Shown here one piece after another: positions 52,446 to 62,116 of a stretch of DNA of 64,000 nt (position 1 is its first letter; each line of letters starts with the position of its first letter). The DNA is from Flavobacterium rakeshii (lineage in GTDB: Bacteria; Bacteroidota; Bacteroidia; Flavobacteriales; Flavobacteriaceae), in the NCBI RefSeq assembly GCF_009741375.1, contig NZ_WOWP01000034.1, positions 124,001-188,000 of the forward strand, in the 5' to 3' direction. Below the pieces are notes generated by a model. It had not been told where the DNA came from. It did not search any database and was given only the letters and a program-made list of their open reading frames with translations. Made by a program: the position numbers and the translations under genes.

Positions 52446-53372
52446 TTATTTCTGACTTACGGTTTGAATAAAAATATCGTTAACACTAGGTATCTTCTCT
52501 ACAAAATAAGTTACCTCTCCATGCTGCATAAGGTACTGCATCAAATCGCGCGGAGAACCTCCCTGTGGCAGGGTAACAGCCAGTTTAAGTTCGTCGTCAA
52601 GCGTTTTAAAGTCGGCTTTCTCAGTTTTAAATTTCGTATTGATATCAGCCAGTAACTGCTGGAAGTTATAAGGAGCGATACCTACATCAAAAGTATTGGT
52701 TCTGTACTGCTTTTTAACATCGTGCAGTTTACCCTCAATAAGTTTGTTGGATTTATGGATAAGCGCAATATGATCACACATCTCCTCTACGCTTTCCATT
52801 CTGTGGGTAGAAAATATAACTGTTGCCCCCTTATCACGAAGCTCCAAAATCTCGTCTTTAATAAGATTGGCGTTAACAGGGTCAAATCCGCTAAACGGCT
52901 CATCAAATATTAACAGTTTCGGTTGGTGCAGTACCGTAACCACAAACTGAATTTTTTGTGCCATACCTTTAGAAAGCTCCTGTATTTTTTTATTCCACCA
53001 GCCTTTTATTTCCAGCTTTTCAAACCAGTAGTCCAGTTGTTTTTTTGCCTCCTGCTTGGAAATCCCTTTAAGCTGTGCCAGGTATAGCGCCTGCTCACCC
53101 ACTTTCATGCTTTTATAAAGCCCTCTTTCTTCGGGCATATAACCTATATGAGCAACATGTTCGGGTTTAAGTTTTTCTCCGTCGAGTAAAACCTCACCGC
53201 TATCGGGCATGGTAATTTGGTTTATAATCCTTATAAGTGAAGTTTTCCCCGCACCGTTAGGACCTAAAAGTCCGTAAATACTGCCTTTGGGAACATCAAG
53301 AGAAACGCTGTTTAAAGCCGTATAATCACCATACTGCTTAACAACATTATTTACCTTTAAAATTGAATCCAT
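52446..53372 (-). CDS. ABC transporter ATPase, NatA-like
   Basis: 308 residues. Walker A GPNGAGKTSLIRII, Q-loop YMPEERGLYKSMKVGEQALYL, signature ELSKGMAQKIQF and Walker B LLIFDEPFSGFDPVN; a C-terminal domain of about 80 residues follows as in NatA-type ATPases. Pairs with the permease immediately downstream. Substrate could be Na+, a lipid or a drug. Confidence 0.94.
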   Translation of the reverse strand: MDSILKVNNVVKQYGDYTALNSVSLDVPKGSIYGLLGPNGAGKTSLIRIINQITMPDSGEVLLDGEKLKPEHVAHIGYMPEERGLYKSMKVGEQALYLAQLKGISKQEAKKQLDYWFEKLEIKGWWNKKIQELSKGMAQKIQFVVTVLHQPKLLIFDEPFSGFDPVNANLIKDEILELRDKGATVIFSTHRMESVEEMCDHIALIHKSNKLIEGKLHDVKKQYRTNTFDVGIAPYNFQQLLADINTKFKTEKADFKTLDDELKLAVTLPQGGSPRDLMQYLMQHGEVTYFVEKIPSVNDIFIQTVSQK

Positions 53373-53553
53373 CTGCTTTGATTGTGATGATGTAAAAGTA
53401 AAAATTATATAGCGGATACCGAAAAAAATAAAACAGATACCGAAAAAGCCTATTATTTAGCCTGTAAAAAGCATCAATAACACAGTAGTTATTATAAAAA
53501 AAAGCACTACAATAAGCGACATTTTCAAGTAACTATACTCAATTTTACTACGG

Positions 53554-53585
53554 TTTGCAATTCCGTTTTATATAAAATACCTTTG
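53554..53585 (+). promoter_or_regulatory. Promoter of the YigZ gene
   Basis: TTTG (53554-53557), 20 bases, TACCTTTG (53578-53585): a full Bacteroidetes promoter match. It supports the TTG start at 53605, which is only 19 bases downstream. Confidence 0.75.
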
Positions 53586-53604
53586 CAGCCAATTAGCTAA
53601 TCTC

Positions 53605-54216
53605 TTGGAAAAAGACACCTACAAAACACTCGCAGCCCCATCGGAAGAAACACTTTTCAAAGAAAAGAACAGTAAGTTCTTCGGTTATGCATTTCCCGTA
53701 ACCAGTGAAGACGAGGTTAAATCCATACTGGAAAACATTAAAAAGCAGCACCATTCGGCACGTCACTGGTGTTATGCCTTCCAACTGGGCACCGACGAGA
53801 AAAAGCTATACTACCGTGCTAACGACGACGGCGAACCAAACAATAGTGCCGGCATGCCTATATACGGACAAATACAATCGTTTGATGTTACTAATGTACT
53901 GGTTATATCGGTTAGGTATTTTGGCGGAGTAAAACTTGGAGTGGGCGGACTCATAACAGCTTATCGTACTTCGGCACAAATGGCTCTGGAAGCATCAGAG
54001 ATAATAGAGAAAACAATTGATGTTCATTACCAAATTAAGTTTGGTTACCATAATATGAACAAGGTTATGCGCGTTATTAAAGAAAAGAACCTTGACATAG
54101 TCGCTCAAAAAATGGAGATGGACTGTGAAGTAACAATAAGTACCCGAATGAAAAATGCCCCAATGGTATTTGAGGCATTTAACAGTTTATACGAGATAGA
54201 AATCAAAGAAGTATAA
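53605..54216 (+). CDS. YigZ/IMPACT family protein
   Basis: 203 residues from a TTG start. The UPF0029 core is clear: EVKSILENIKKQHHSARHWCYAFQ, DDGEPNNSAGMPIYGQIQ and RYFGGVKLGVGGLITAY. Bacterial YigZ relatives of eukaryotic IMPACT; exact role unknown. The next in-frame ATG would remove the conserved N-terminus, so TTG is preferred. Confidence 0.9.
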   Translation: MEKDTYKTLAAPSEETLFKEKNSKFFGYAFPVTSEDEVKSILENIKKQHHSARHWCYAFQLGTDEKKLYYRANDDGEPNNSAGMPIYGQIQSFDVTNVLVISVRYFGGVKLGVGGLITAYRTSAQMALEASEIIEKTIDVHYQIKFGYHNMNKVMRVIKEKNLDIVAQKMEMDCEVTISTRMKNAPMVFEAFNSLYEIEIKEV

Positions 54217-54263
54217 CTTCCGTTTTGTAGTTTTTATGTAATTTAACAATCTGTTAAATTTAG

Positions 54264-54671
54264 TTAATTTTTAACTAATTCCATTTTCGCTGCAACATAA
54301 TCAGGAGGAGTAACAGGACGCCCTGTTTTCATATCTACAAACACCAAAACTGAGTTGCCGGTTGTTAATAACTCACCTGCCTCATTTAGGATTTCGTAGT
54401 CAAATTCTATCTTGACAGACTCCTGTTTTTTGAAGATGGTACGAACTGTTAATAAATCATCATATCGGGCTGGTTTTTTGTAATTCATTAACAAGGAGAC
54501 AACTGGTAACATAACACCGTTTTGCTCCATAAACTTATACGTAAGACCCAGATTTCTAAGCCATTCCACTCTACCCATTTCAAAGTATTGGGCGTAGTTA
54601 CCGTGATAAACAACGGCCATCTGGTCTGTTTCAGCATATCTGACTCTTACACTAAATTCATGAATTTTCAT
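54264..54671 (-). CDS. Acyl-CoA thioesterase (YbgC/4HBT type)
   Basis: 135 residues, hotdog fold: RVRYAETDQMAVVYHGNYAQYFEMGRVEWLRNLG with the catalytic Asp in AETDQMAVVYHGNY, and VSLLMNYKKPARYDDLLTVRT. YbgC-like thioesterases act on short acyl-CoAs or acyl-ACP, often linked with phospholipid synthesis or Tol-Pal. Divergent from dnaA. Confidence 0.9.
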   Translation of the reverse strand: MKIHEFSVRVRYAETDQMAVVYHGNYAQYFEMGRVEWLRNLGLTYKFMEQNGVMLPVVSLLMNYKKPARYDDLLTVRTIFKKQESVKIEFDYEILNEAGELLTTGNSVLVFVDMKTGRPVTPPDYVAAKMELVKN

Positions 54672-54861
54672 ATTTTTTTACTGTTAATTTTGTTTTAATT
54701 TTTATTTAAATTCGCTTACAATATTTTTTTAGAAAAATCAATATGCAAACCATTTTTTTTTAAAAAAAAATGTTCACATATTTGTTCTCCCGTAGAGGAG
54801 TAAAATTCTCTGTTTTTTCTTTTGCAAAACAACCAATATTAAACATTTAATTTTCAGATAT

Positions 54862-56289
54862 ATGACTAAAACTGCGCAATCGGTATGGGAGAACTGTCTG
54901 GCATTCATAAAAGACAATATTCAGGAGCAGGCTTACAAAACCTGGTTTGAGCCGATTAGAGCAGTAGAACTGGCTGATAATTCTCTATACATACAGGTAC
55001 CCAGTAAATTCTTTTACGAATGGCTGGAAGAACACTATGTAAAACTGCTTAAGGTTGCCCTTACAAAAGAACTTGGAAACGGTGCAAAGTTACTCTATAA
55101 AATTAAAATGGAGAACACTTATGGCAACAAACAACCGTTCACAGAACAGTTACCAAGTGCTAACCGTATTCCTGTAAAACCACAGGAAGTAGATGTACCG
55201 TTACAAAACAAAAACCCCGAACTTAAAAACCCATTTGTTATACCGGGAATACGAAATGTAAAAATCGAATCCCAGCTTAACTCTAACTACAGCTTTGACA
55301 ACTTCCTTGAAGGTGACTCAAACAGGTTAGCGCGTTCTGCAGGTATGGCTGTGGCAAACAAACCGGGAGGAACTTCATTCAATCCGCTACTTATATTTGG
55401 TGGTGTAGGTTTAGGTAAAACCCACCTTGCACATGCTATTGGTGTGGAGATAAAAGAGAAATTCCCGGAGAAAACGGTTTTATACATTTCTGCAGAGATT
55501 TTCACTCAACAGTATATAGACTCTGTTAAACGAAATACAAGAAACGACTTTATCCACTTTTACCAGTTAATAGATGTACTTATTATAGATGACGTACAGT
55601 TCTTATCGGGTAAAACAGGAACACAGGATGTTTTCTTCCACATATTTAACCACCTGCACCAAAACGGAAAACAGGTTATCCTTACTTCAGATAAGGCTCC
55701 TGTAGACATGCAGGATATCGAGCAAAGGCTTTTATCCCGTTTCAAATGGGGACTATCTGCCGAGCTTCACCAACCGGATTATGAAACAAGGATCTCTATC
55801 CTTAAAAACATATTATACCGTGACGGTGTGGAGATGCCGGAAGAAATTGTGGAATATGTTGCTAAAAACATCAAATCAAACGTTCGTGAACTTGAAGGCG
55901 CTATTATATCATTAATAGCACAATCATCTTTCAATAAGCGCGAAGTAACCATCGACCTTGCAAAACAGGTAGTGGAAAAGTTTGTGAAGAATGTAAAACG
56001 AGAAATATCTATAGACTACATTCAAAAAGTAGTTTCAGATTATTTCCAGTTGGACATAGACACACTACAGTCAAAAACCAGAAAACGCCACGTAGTACAG
56101 GCACGTCAGTTAGCTATGTTCTTTGCTAAAAAGTTCACTAAGGCATCACTGGCAAACATCGGCTCTCAAATTGGAGACCGTGACCACGCCACAGTATTAC
56201 ACGCATGTAAAACGGTAGACAACCTGGTTTCTACAGACAAGCAATTCCGTAAATTTGTTGACGATATCAACAAAAAATTATCGATATAA
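54862..56289 (+). CDS. dnaA: Chromosomal replication initiator DnaA
   Basis: 475 residues with the four-domain plan: domain I (1-90), a flexible linker, AAA+ domain (FGGVGLGKTHLAHAIG; DDVQFLSGK; SRFKWGLS), and domain IV with the DnaA-box signature IGDRDHATVLHACKT. It melts the origin and recruits the helicase. The 190 bases upstream are AT-rich but carry no convincing cluster of DnaA boxes. The next gene starts at its stop codon. Confidence 0.97.
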   Translation: MTKTAQSVWENCLAFIKDNIQEQAYKTWFEPIRAVELADNSLYIQVPSKFFYEWLEEHYVKLLKVALTKELGNGAKLLYKIKMENTYGNKQPFTEQLPSANRIPVKPQEVDVPLQNKNPELKNPFVIPGIRNVKIESQLNSNYSFDNFLEGDSNRLARSAGMAVANKPGGTSFNPLLIFGGVGLGKTHLAHAIGVEIKEKFPEKTVLYISAEIFTQQYIDSVKRNTRNDFIHFYQLIDVLIIDDVQFLSGKTGTQDVFFHIFNHLHQNGKQVILTSDKAPVDMQDIEQRLLSRFKWGLSAELHQPDYETRISILKNILYRDGVEMPEEIVEYVAKNIKSNVRELEGAIISLIAQSSFNKREVTIDLAKQVVEKFVKNVKREISIDYIQKVVSDYFQLDIDTLQSKTRKRHVVQARQLAMFFAKKFTKASLANIGSQIGDRDHATVLHACKTVDNLVSTDKQFRKFVDDINKKLSI

Positions 56290-56759
56290 TGCCCGTTAAA
56301 GTTTTAATGGTGTGCTTGGGAAACATTTGCCGTTCTCCCCTGGCTGAAGGTATTTTACAATCTAAGCTGCCATCAGACAAATTTATGGTAGATTCTGCCG
56401 GAACTGGCGGATGGCATGCAGGCGAATTACCGGACAAGCGCTCTATAGCAACTGCCAGAGATCGCGGACTGGATATTACCCACCAAAGGGCACGTCAGTT
56501 TAAAGTAAACGACTTTACCGAGTTTGACCATATTTTTGTTATGGACACCTCTAACCTTAAAGACGTTTTAAAACTTGCCCCAAACGATAAGGCTAAAACC
56601 AAAGTAAGCCTTATGATGGATGCATTACATCCGGGAGAAAGTATTAATGTACCCGACCCATATTACGGAGGTCCTGAAGGTTTTGATAATGTATATGATA
56701 TGCTGGACGAAGCCTGCCAGATTGTAGCCAACAAACTTATTAACGATAACGCCCGATGA
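56289..56759 (+). CDS. Low-molecular-weight protein-tyrosine phosphatase
   Basis: 156 residues. P-loop VCLGNICRSPLAEG (Cys9-X5-Arg15) and the catalytic aspartate in VPDPYYGG. A true tyrosine phosphatase, not an arsenate reductase, as the resolving cysteine pattern is absent. Starts on the last base of the dnaA stop and its end overlaps the methylase start by 4 bases. Confidence 0.93.
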   Translation: MPVKVLMVCLGNICRSPLAEGILQSKLPSDKFMVDSAGTGGWHAGELPDKRSIATARDRGLDITHQRARQFKVNDFTEFDHIFVMDTSNLKDVLKLAPNDKAKTKVSLMMDALHPGESINVPDPYYGGPEGFDNVYDMLDEACQIVANKLINDNAR

Positions 56760-57472
56760 AAACAATAGGAAAACTATACCTGTTACCCGTACCTCTTGGC
56801 CCAGACGCCAACCCAAAAGAAGTGCTTCCGGAAACGGTAGAGCGATCTGTTGAATTTATCGACCATTATATTGTGGAAAACGAAAAAACGGCACGCCGTT
56901 TTATCAAAGCCATACTACCTATTAAAAAACAACCCGAACTAAAGCTTTCACTACTCAACAAGCGCACCGAAGCTCATGAATATGACGACTTCCTAAAGCC
57001 TTGCTTTGAAGGTTTTAACGTAGGCTTAATGAGTGAAGCCGGATGCCCCGGTGTAGCCGATCCAGGCGCTGTTGTTGTTAAACTGGCACACGAAAAAGGA
57101 ATACAGGTAGTACCGCTTGTTGGTCCGTCATCCATACTGCTTGCCATGATGGCATCGGGCATGAACGGGCAAAGCTTTGCTTTTAACGGTTACCTTCCTA
57201 TTGATAAAGGGGAAAAGAAAAATGCTCTTAAAAACTACGAAAGACTTTCTAACGAGAAAAGTCAGTCTCAGCTTTTTATAGAAACACCTTACAGAAACAA
57301 CAAACTTATTGAAGATATACTGCAAACCCTGCAACCATCTACTCATTTATGTATTGCCTGTGATATTACCCTACCTACAGAGTATATAAAAACCAAAACG
57401 GTAGCACAATGGAAAAAAGAAAAGCCAGACCTGCATAACAGACCGAGCATTTTTATAATCCATAAGTTTTAG
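56756..57472 (+). CDS. Tetrapyrrole-methylase-fold SAM methyltransferase (RsmI-like)
   Basis: 238 residues beginning LYLLPVPLGPDANPKEVLPE, with GLMSEAGCPGVADPGAVVVK and VPLVGPSSILLAMMASG, the hallmarks of RsmI (16S rRNA C1402 2'-O-methyltransferase). A Bacteroidetes variant, shorter than E. coli RsmI (286 residues). Co-transcribed with dnaA and the phosphatase by their overlaps. Confidence 0.88.
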   Translation: MKTIGKLYLLPVPLGPDANPKEVLPETVERSVEFIDHYIVENEKTARRFIKAILPIKKQPELKLSLLNKRTEAHEYDDFLKPCFEGFNVGLMSEAGCPGVADPGAVVVKLAHEKGIQVVPLVGPSSILLAMMASGMNGQSFAFNGYLPIDKGEKKNALKNYERLSNEKSQSQLFIETPYRNNKLIEDILQTLQPSTHLCIACDITLPTEYIKTKTVAQWKKEKPDLHNRPSIFIIHKF

Positions 57473-57473
57473 A

Positions 57474-57956
57474 CTAATAATCGTTTTCTTCCCTTCGTTT
57501 TTGTTCGGCAAGGATTAAATCCTCATCAACATCAAAAACATATTTATTTAGAACCGCAACTACATCTTCAAACGAGAAACAGATGCTTATTTCCTTTTGG
57601 ATAATATCAGCGCCCTCATATTGGGTTATTATACCTTCATCATAATCTATACATCTTAAAACCTCTTCTTTAAGATCTTCAATATGATATTCACCCACAT
57701 ATTCCCAAACCGGCTCCACTTCAAAATCAGGATTGTATAAGGTATGCGCCACTACCCTGTTTACCAGTGTATCTTCAAAAAACTCTGACTTCAGGAAATA
57801 GCGCCACTTTTTACCATCCTTATCATACAATAGGGAATGATTATCCTTTATAAGAAGTTCTGTAGCCGGAGCTTTTTTTAAATTCTCCTCTTCAGGAATC
57901 AGGTCTACATGATTAGAGTCGTATATATCAACTAGCGGAAATTCGGGTTTCTCCAT
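57474..57956 (-). CDS. Conserved hypothetical acidic protein
   Basis: 160 residues, acidic, cytoplasmic. No motif recognised; KWRYFLKSEFFEDTLVNRVV and YVGEYHIEDLKEEVLRCIDYDE stand out. Converges on the methylase gene (1-base gap), and the acr3 gene ends 29 bases upstream. Function unknown. Confidence 0.72.
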   Translation of the reverse strand: MEKPEFPLVDIYDSNHVDLIPEEENLKKAPATELLIKDNHSLLYDKDGKKWRYFLKSEFFEDTLVNRVVAHTLYNPDFEVEPVWEYVGEYHIEDLKEEVLRCIDYDEGIITQYEGADIIQKEISICFSFEDVVAVLNKYVFDVDEDLILAEQKRREENDY

Positions 57957-57985
57957 AAATAAGGTACTTTATCATAAAAATAAAC

Positions 57986-59065
57986 TTATTTATCTAACGC
58001 AGAAACTCCAAAATATTTTTTCTTTATCCAAAAAGCCAAGTTAACTAATGCTATAAGAGCAGGTACTTCTACCAACGGACCTATAACACCCGCAAAAGCC
58101 TGACCGCTGTTTATTCCAAATACCCCAATCGCTACCGCTATAGCCAACTCAAAGTTATTACCCGCAGCAGTAAACGAAATAGCCGCCGACTGACTATAGT
58201 CTGCCCCTGTTTTTTTGGCCACAAAAAAACTAACCACAAACATTATCACAAAGTATATAGATAATGGTATTGCTATTCGCAGTACATCCATTGGTATTTC
58301 AACAATAAGTTTACCTTTAAGACTAAACATTACTACTATGGTAAACAATAAAGCTATAAGAGTAAACGGAGATATAAAAGGAATATACTTCTTGTTAAAC
58401 CACTCTTCGCCCTTCAGCTTAATTAATATATAGCGTGATGCTATACCTGCCACAAACGGAATACCTAAATATATAGCCACACTTTCGGCTATATCACTCA
58501 TCGTTACTGCAACCTCAAGCCCCGTTACACCAAACAACGGAGGCAGAAGCGTAATGAATACATAAGCATAAACACTATACAACAATACCTGAAAAATACT
58601 GTTTAAAGCTACAAGCCCGGCAGCATATTCCCTATTCCCCTCGGCAAGTTCGTTCCAAACCATTACCATAGCAATACAACGGGCAATACCTATTAAAATA
58701 AGTCCCGACATATATTCAGGATAGCCTTTTAAAAATAAAATTGCCAGCACAAACATCACTACAGGCCCAATTACCCAGTTAAGTAAAAGTGATGCACCAA
58801 GCACTTTGGTATTCCTGAAAACCTTACCTATATTTTCATATTTTACTTTAGCCAGCGGAGGATACATCATAACAATTAACCCCACCGCAAGCGGAATATT
58901 TGTTGTACCACTTGAAAACGAATTTATAAAACTCTCGGCATTAGGAGAAAAGTAACCTATAGCCACACCAAGAGCCATTGCAGTAAAAATCCAAAGTGTA
59001 AGGTAACGGTCTAAAAAGCCCAGCTTTTTCCTTTCGGCAGCCGGAGCACAATTATTAACACTCAT
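57986..59065 (-). CDS. Arsenite efflux transporter ACR3
   Basis: 359 residues from the ATG at 59065 ([20 protein letters not shown]), ten membrane helices. The conserved [23 protein letters not shown] block (with the catalytic cysteine) and [20 protein letters not shown] identify ACR3. It pumps As(OH)3 (and perhaps antimonite) out, driven by proton motive force. Last gene of the arsR-DUF6428-arsC-acr3 group; a 99-base gap before it contains AATATT inverted sequences that could be a second ArsR site. Confidence 0.95.
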   Translation of the reverse strand: MSVNNCAPAAERKKLGFLDRYLTLWIFTAMALGVAIGYFSPNAESFINSFSSGTTNIPLAVGLIVMMYPPLAKVKYENIGKVFRNTKVLGASLLLNWVIGPVVMFVLAILFLKGYPEYMSGLILIGIARCIAMVMVWNELAEGNREYAAGLVALNSIFQVLLYSVYAYVFITLLPPLFGVTGLEVAVTMSDIAESVAIYLGIPFVAGIASRYILIKLKGEEWFNKKYIPFISPFTLIALLFTIVVMFSLKGKLIVEIPMDVLRIAIPLSIYFVIMFVVSFFVAKKTGADYSQSAAISFTAAGNNFELAIAVAIGVFGINSGQAFAGVIGPLVEVPALIALVNLAFWIKKKYFGVSALDK

Positions 59066-59164
59066 ATATAAAATATTACAGAGCAATATTTCCTGCCTCT
59101 ACCTAATGCAAACCCTAAACGACACATAAAAAGTTTACCAGCAAAGGACAGAAAATATTACCCT

Positions 59165-59581
59165 TTATATTGCCATCATATTTATAAAATCTTCGCAGTA
59201 AGTTTTAATCATACCACGCACTCTCCTGAATTCGGCAGCTATTTCTTCCTCCGTTCCCTCATATTTTGACGGATCGGGGAAATTATAATGAAAACGCTGC
59301 GCTTTAGACGGGAAAAACGGACAGTTCTCCTTAGCATTATCACAAACCGTGATTATAAAATCAAAATCTACATCACTATATTCATTCACATTATTAGAAG
59401 TATGCCCTGAAATATCAATACCATCCTCCATCATAAAAGCAATAGCCTTTGGGTTTACACCGTGAGTTTCAACACCGGCACTGTAAACCTCAGCCCTACC
59501 CTCTGCAAAATATTTTAAATAACCATGAGCCATCTGGCTACGGCAGCTATTACCCGTACACAATACTAAAATTTTTGTCAT
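59165..59581 (-). CDS. arsC: Arsenate reductase ArsC (thioredoxin-coupled, LMW-PTP fold)
   Basis: 138 residues. P-loop LCTGNSCRSQMAHG (Cys-X5-Arg) and the resolving pair in VCDNAKENCPFFP (CX6C), as in the Staphylococcus pI258 enzyme; DPSKYEG supplies the aspartate. Reduces arsenate to arsenite with thioredoxin. Lies between the DUF6428 gene and acr3. Confidence 0.94.
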   Translation of the reverse strand: MTKILVLCTGNSCRSQMAHGYLKYFAEGRAEVYSAGVETHGVNPKAIAFMMEDGIDISGHTSNNVNEYSDVDFDFIITVCDNAKENCPFFPSKAQRFHYNFPDPSKYEGTEEEIAAEFRRVRGMIKTYCEDFINMMAI

Positions 59582-59591
59582 CTTATTTTAA

Positions 59592-60053
59592 TTAACAGCA
59601 ACCTCCTCCCGGTGTACAGCAGGACTGCTCATTTTTAACTTCTGTCTCTTTTTTCATTTCGGTAATACCACAAGCGTCTTCAGCAAGGCATGCCGTATTT
59701 TTAATAGTAAGTACAAAGTCCTTTCCATCAAAATCAAGTCCGTACTTATTAATAGTCACTCCCTGATACTCCACCTCAATCACACTATCTTCCATACCCA
59801 GCACACGTTCAGACAATGCTATGATATTACGCAACTTTTTTGGTTTCAATCTATGTTCAAAATCGTTAGCATTCCATAGCTGGAAATTAGCCACAACCTC
59901 TTTCCTTACTGTTCCGCCACAGTCTATAAAATTGCGGGTTACTACACCCACTTCAGTTACATGAAAATGTTCAGGCACATAGCTCCCGTCCGGCAAACGG
60001 AAATTCACCGTTTCAACCGTTTCCAGTATTGTTTTGATTTCAGACAACTTCAT
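59592..60053 (-). CDS. DUF6428 protein with cysteine-rich tail
   Basis: 153 residues from the ATG at 60053 (MKLSEIKTILETVETVNFRL). The body has FRLPDGSYVPEHFHVTEVGVV and RKEVVANFQLW, characteristic of DUF6428, which is commonly encoded in arsenic operons. The tail NEQSCCTPGGGCC holds four cysteines and an internal pair ACLAEDAC, which could bind arsenite or another metal; that role is inference. The body begins 15 bases after arsR. Confidence 0.85.
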   Translation of the reverse strand: MKLSEIKTILETVETVNFRLPDGSYVPEHFHVTEVGVVTRNFIDCGGTVRKEVVANFQLWNANDFEHRLKPKKLRNIIALSERVLGMEDSVIEVEYQGVTINKYGLDFDGKDFVLTIKNTACLAEDACGITEMKKETEVKNEQSCCTPGGGCC

Positions 60054-60068
60054 ATCCATTCCTTTTAA

Positions 60069-60401
60069 TTAACAACAATCAAATTTCTTTTTGGAAAGCG
60101 ACACTGTAACATGATCAAAAAATGATTTTATTTTCTCAAATCCTTCCTCATCTATACAGTAACAAATCGCTGTCCCTTCTATATTACCTTTTATAAGTCC
60201 GGCATTTTTAAGCTCTTTTAAATGCTGAGACACCGTAGGCTGTGCCAGTGGCAACACCCCTACTATATCCCCACATATACACGAATCAACCTTTAAAAGG
60301 TACTCTATAATAGCAATACGTGCCGGATGCCCTAAAGCTTTTGCCAAAGATGCCAGGTCATTTTGCTCCTTTGTAAACTGATCTGATTTAGTAGCTCCCA
60401 T
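60069..60401 (-). CDS. arsR: ArsR/SmtB-family metalloregulator
   Basis: 110 residues, winged-helix fold with recognition helix [25 protein letters not shown] pair in [11 protein letters not shown] fits the alpha3-type As(III) site seen in ArsR; further cysteines occur at CYC and the last two residues (FDCC). It should repress the operon until arsenite binds. First gene of the group, with a perfect ATATTGCAATAT palindrome just upstream. Confidence 0.93.
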   Translation of the reverse strand: MGATKSDQFTKEQNDLASLAKALGHPARIAIIEYLLKVDSCICGDIVGVLPLAQPTVSQHLKELKNAGLIKGNIEGTAICYCIDEEGFEKIKSFFDHVTVSLSKKKFDCC

Positions 60402-60414
60402 GTTATTTATTTAT

Positions 60415-60426
60415 ATATTGCAATAT
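60415..60426. promoter_or_regulatory. Probable ArsR operator
   Basis: ATATTGCAATAT, a perfect 12-base palindrome 14 bases upstream of the arsR start, of the form bound by ArsR/SmtB proteins. Confidence 0.6.
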
Positions 60427-60522
60427 TACGATAAAAGAAATTACAAAACCAATTTCAACGTTAATTTTTGATTAAGAAAATCATCATTACTACCCCATAA
60501 AAAGGGTTTACAAAAAAAGCCC

Positions 60523-60530
60523 TATTTTTG
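60523..60530 (+). promoter_or_regulatory. -7 element of the SulP gene
   Basis: TATTTTTG, exact TAnnTTTG, 53 bases before the ATG at 60584. Confidence 0.55.
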
Positions 60531-60583
60531 CGCCTTTTAAAACCGCAGCCTGCGCTAATCTATTAAAATACAACACTTTTAAA

Positions 60584-62116
60584 ATGAACAAAGTTTTTAA
60601 CCTGTTTGATTTTTCCCAAAAAGTAAATTATAAAAACGAAATCCTTGCCGGGTTTACCGTTGCCATGACCATGATACCCGAATCGCTCATGTTTGCTATG
60701 CTGGCTGGCTTCCCCCCTCTTGTAGGTCTGTATGCCGCCTTTATAATGGGGTTGATCACAGCAATATTTGGCGGACGCCCCGGATTAATATCAGGTGGTG
60801 CAGGTGCAACAGTAGTAGTACTTACGGCGCTTATGCAGTTACACGGAATTGAATATGTTTTTGGAGCTGTTGCCCTTGCAGGCGTACTACAAATAACAGT
60901 TGGACTTTTTAAATTAGGGAAATTTATACGACTGGTTCCACAACCTGTTATGTATGGTTTTGTAAACGGACTTGCCGTAATTATATTTACCGCTCAATTA
61001 GACCGATTTAAAGAAACAACCGGCGACTGGTTTACAGGAACAGCACTATATATAATGCTGGGATTAGTAGCCTTAACCATAGCCATAGTAATCATATTCC
61101 CTAAAATAACAAAAGCGATACCAGCTTCTCTTGTAGCCATAATTATAGTATTTGCGCTAGTTTATTTCTTTAACATCCCAACCAAAACAGTTGAAGACAT
61201 CGCATCAATTGAAGGAGGTTTCCCTCCTTTCCATATACCCAATATTCCCTTAAACCTAAAAACTCTTGAAATTATATTTCCCTACTCACTTATTATGGCT
61301 GCCGTAGGACTTACCGAAGGCTTACTTACCCTTAATCTGGTAGATGAGATTACTAAAACAAGAGGAAACAGCAACAGGGAATGTTTAGCTCAGGGAGCTG
61401 CCAATATAGCTAACGGATTCTTTTTCGGAATGGGAGGCTGCCCTATGATTGCACAAACACTGGTTAACCTTTCGGCAGGATCAAGAGCGCGACTATCGGG
61501 AATTATAGCTTCCTTAACCATATTAATCATTATAATGGTAGGAGCACCTGTTGTAGGAAAACTACCTATAGCCGCACTTACCGGAGTAATGATTATGGTA
61601 GCAATAGGCACTTTTGAATGGGCCAGCTTCAAAATTATAAACAAAATGCCTAAATCAGATATTATAACAGGTATACTGGTAGCTATTATAACTATCATAA
61701 CCCACAACCTAGCCGAAGCCGTACTTATAGGGGTTATTATATCGGCATTGGTATTTGCATGGGAAAGTGCCAAGCGCATACGCGCAAGGCACTATATAGA
61801 TGAAAATGGCATTAAACATTATGAAATTTACGGACCGCTTTTCTTTGGCTCAACAACCGTATTTGCCGAAAAGTTCGATATAGATACCGATCCGCAGGAA
61901 GTTATTATCGACTTTAAAGAAAGTCGTGTATCAGACATGTCGGCTATAGAAGCTCTTAACGGCATCACTAAAAAATATCATGAAGCAGGAAAAACCGTTC
62001 ATTTAAGACACCTTAGCGAAGACTGTAAAAGACTATTAAAAAATGCCGAAGCTGTTATTGATGTTAATATTATAGAAGACCCTACTTATAAAGTAGTGAC
62101 CGATAAACATAATTAA
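60584..62116 (+). CDS. SulP-family anion transporter
   Basis: 510 residues, 12-14 membrane helices and a short C-terminal STAS domain (about 430-505). The start VNYKNEILAGFTVAMTMIPESLMFAMLAG and the motif GGCPMIAQTLVNLSAGSRARLSG are diagnostic. SulP proteins carry sulfate, bicarbonate or other anions; substrate here unknown. It is divergent from the arsenic operon and converges on the racemase gene with a 4-base overlap. Confidence 0.93.
   Translation: MNKVFNLFDFSQKVNYKNEILAGFTVAMTMIPESLMFAMLAGFPPLVGLYAAFIMGLITAIFGGRPGLISGGAGATVVVLTALMQLHGIEYVFGAVALAGVLQITVGLFKLGKFIRLVPQPVMYGFVNGLAVIIFTAQLDRFKETTGDWFTGTALYIMLGLVALTIAIVIIFPKITKAIPASLVAIIIVFALVYFFNIPTKTVEDIASIEGGFPPFHIPNIPLNLKTLEIIFPYSLIMAAVGLTEGLLTLNLVDEITKTRGNSNRECLAQGAANIANGFFFGMGGCPMIAQTLVNLSAGSRARLSGIIASLTILIIIMVGAPVVGKLPIAALTGVMIMVAIGTFEWASFKIINKMPKSDIITGILVAIITIITHNLAEAVLIGVIISALVFAWESAKRIRARHYIDENGIKHYEIYGPLFFGSTTVFAEKFDIDTDPQEVIIDFKESRVSDMSAIEALNGITKKYHEAGKTVHLRHLSEDCKRLLKNAEAVIDVNIIEDPTYKVVTDKHN

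Noticed and set aside
54672-54861. Replication origin upstream of dnaA
   Set aside because: Long A/T runs are present, but only one weak match to a DnaA box (TGTTCACA) was seen, with no cluster. oriC is not necessarily beside dnaA in Bacteroidetes.
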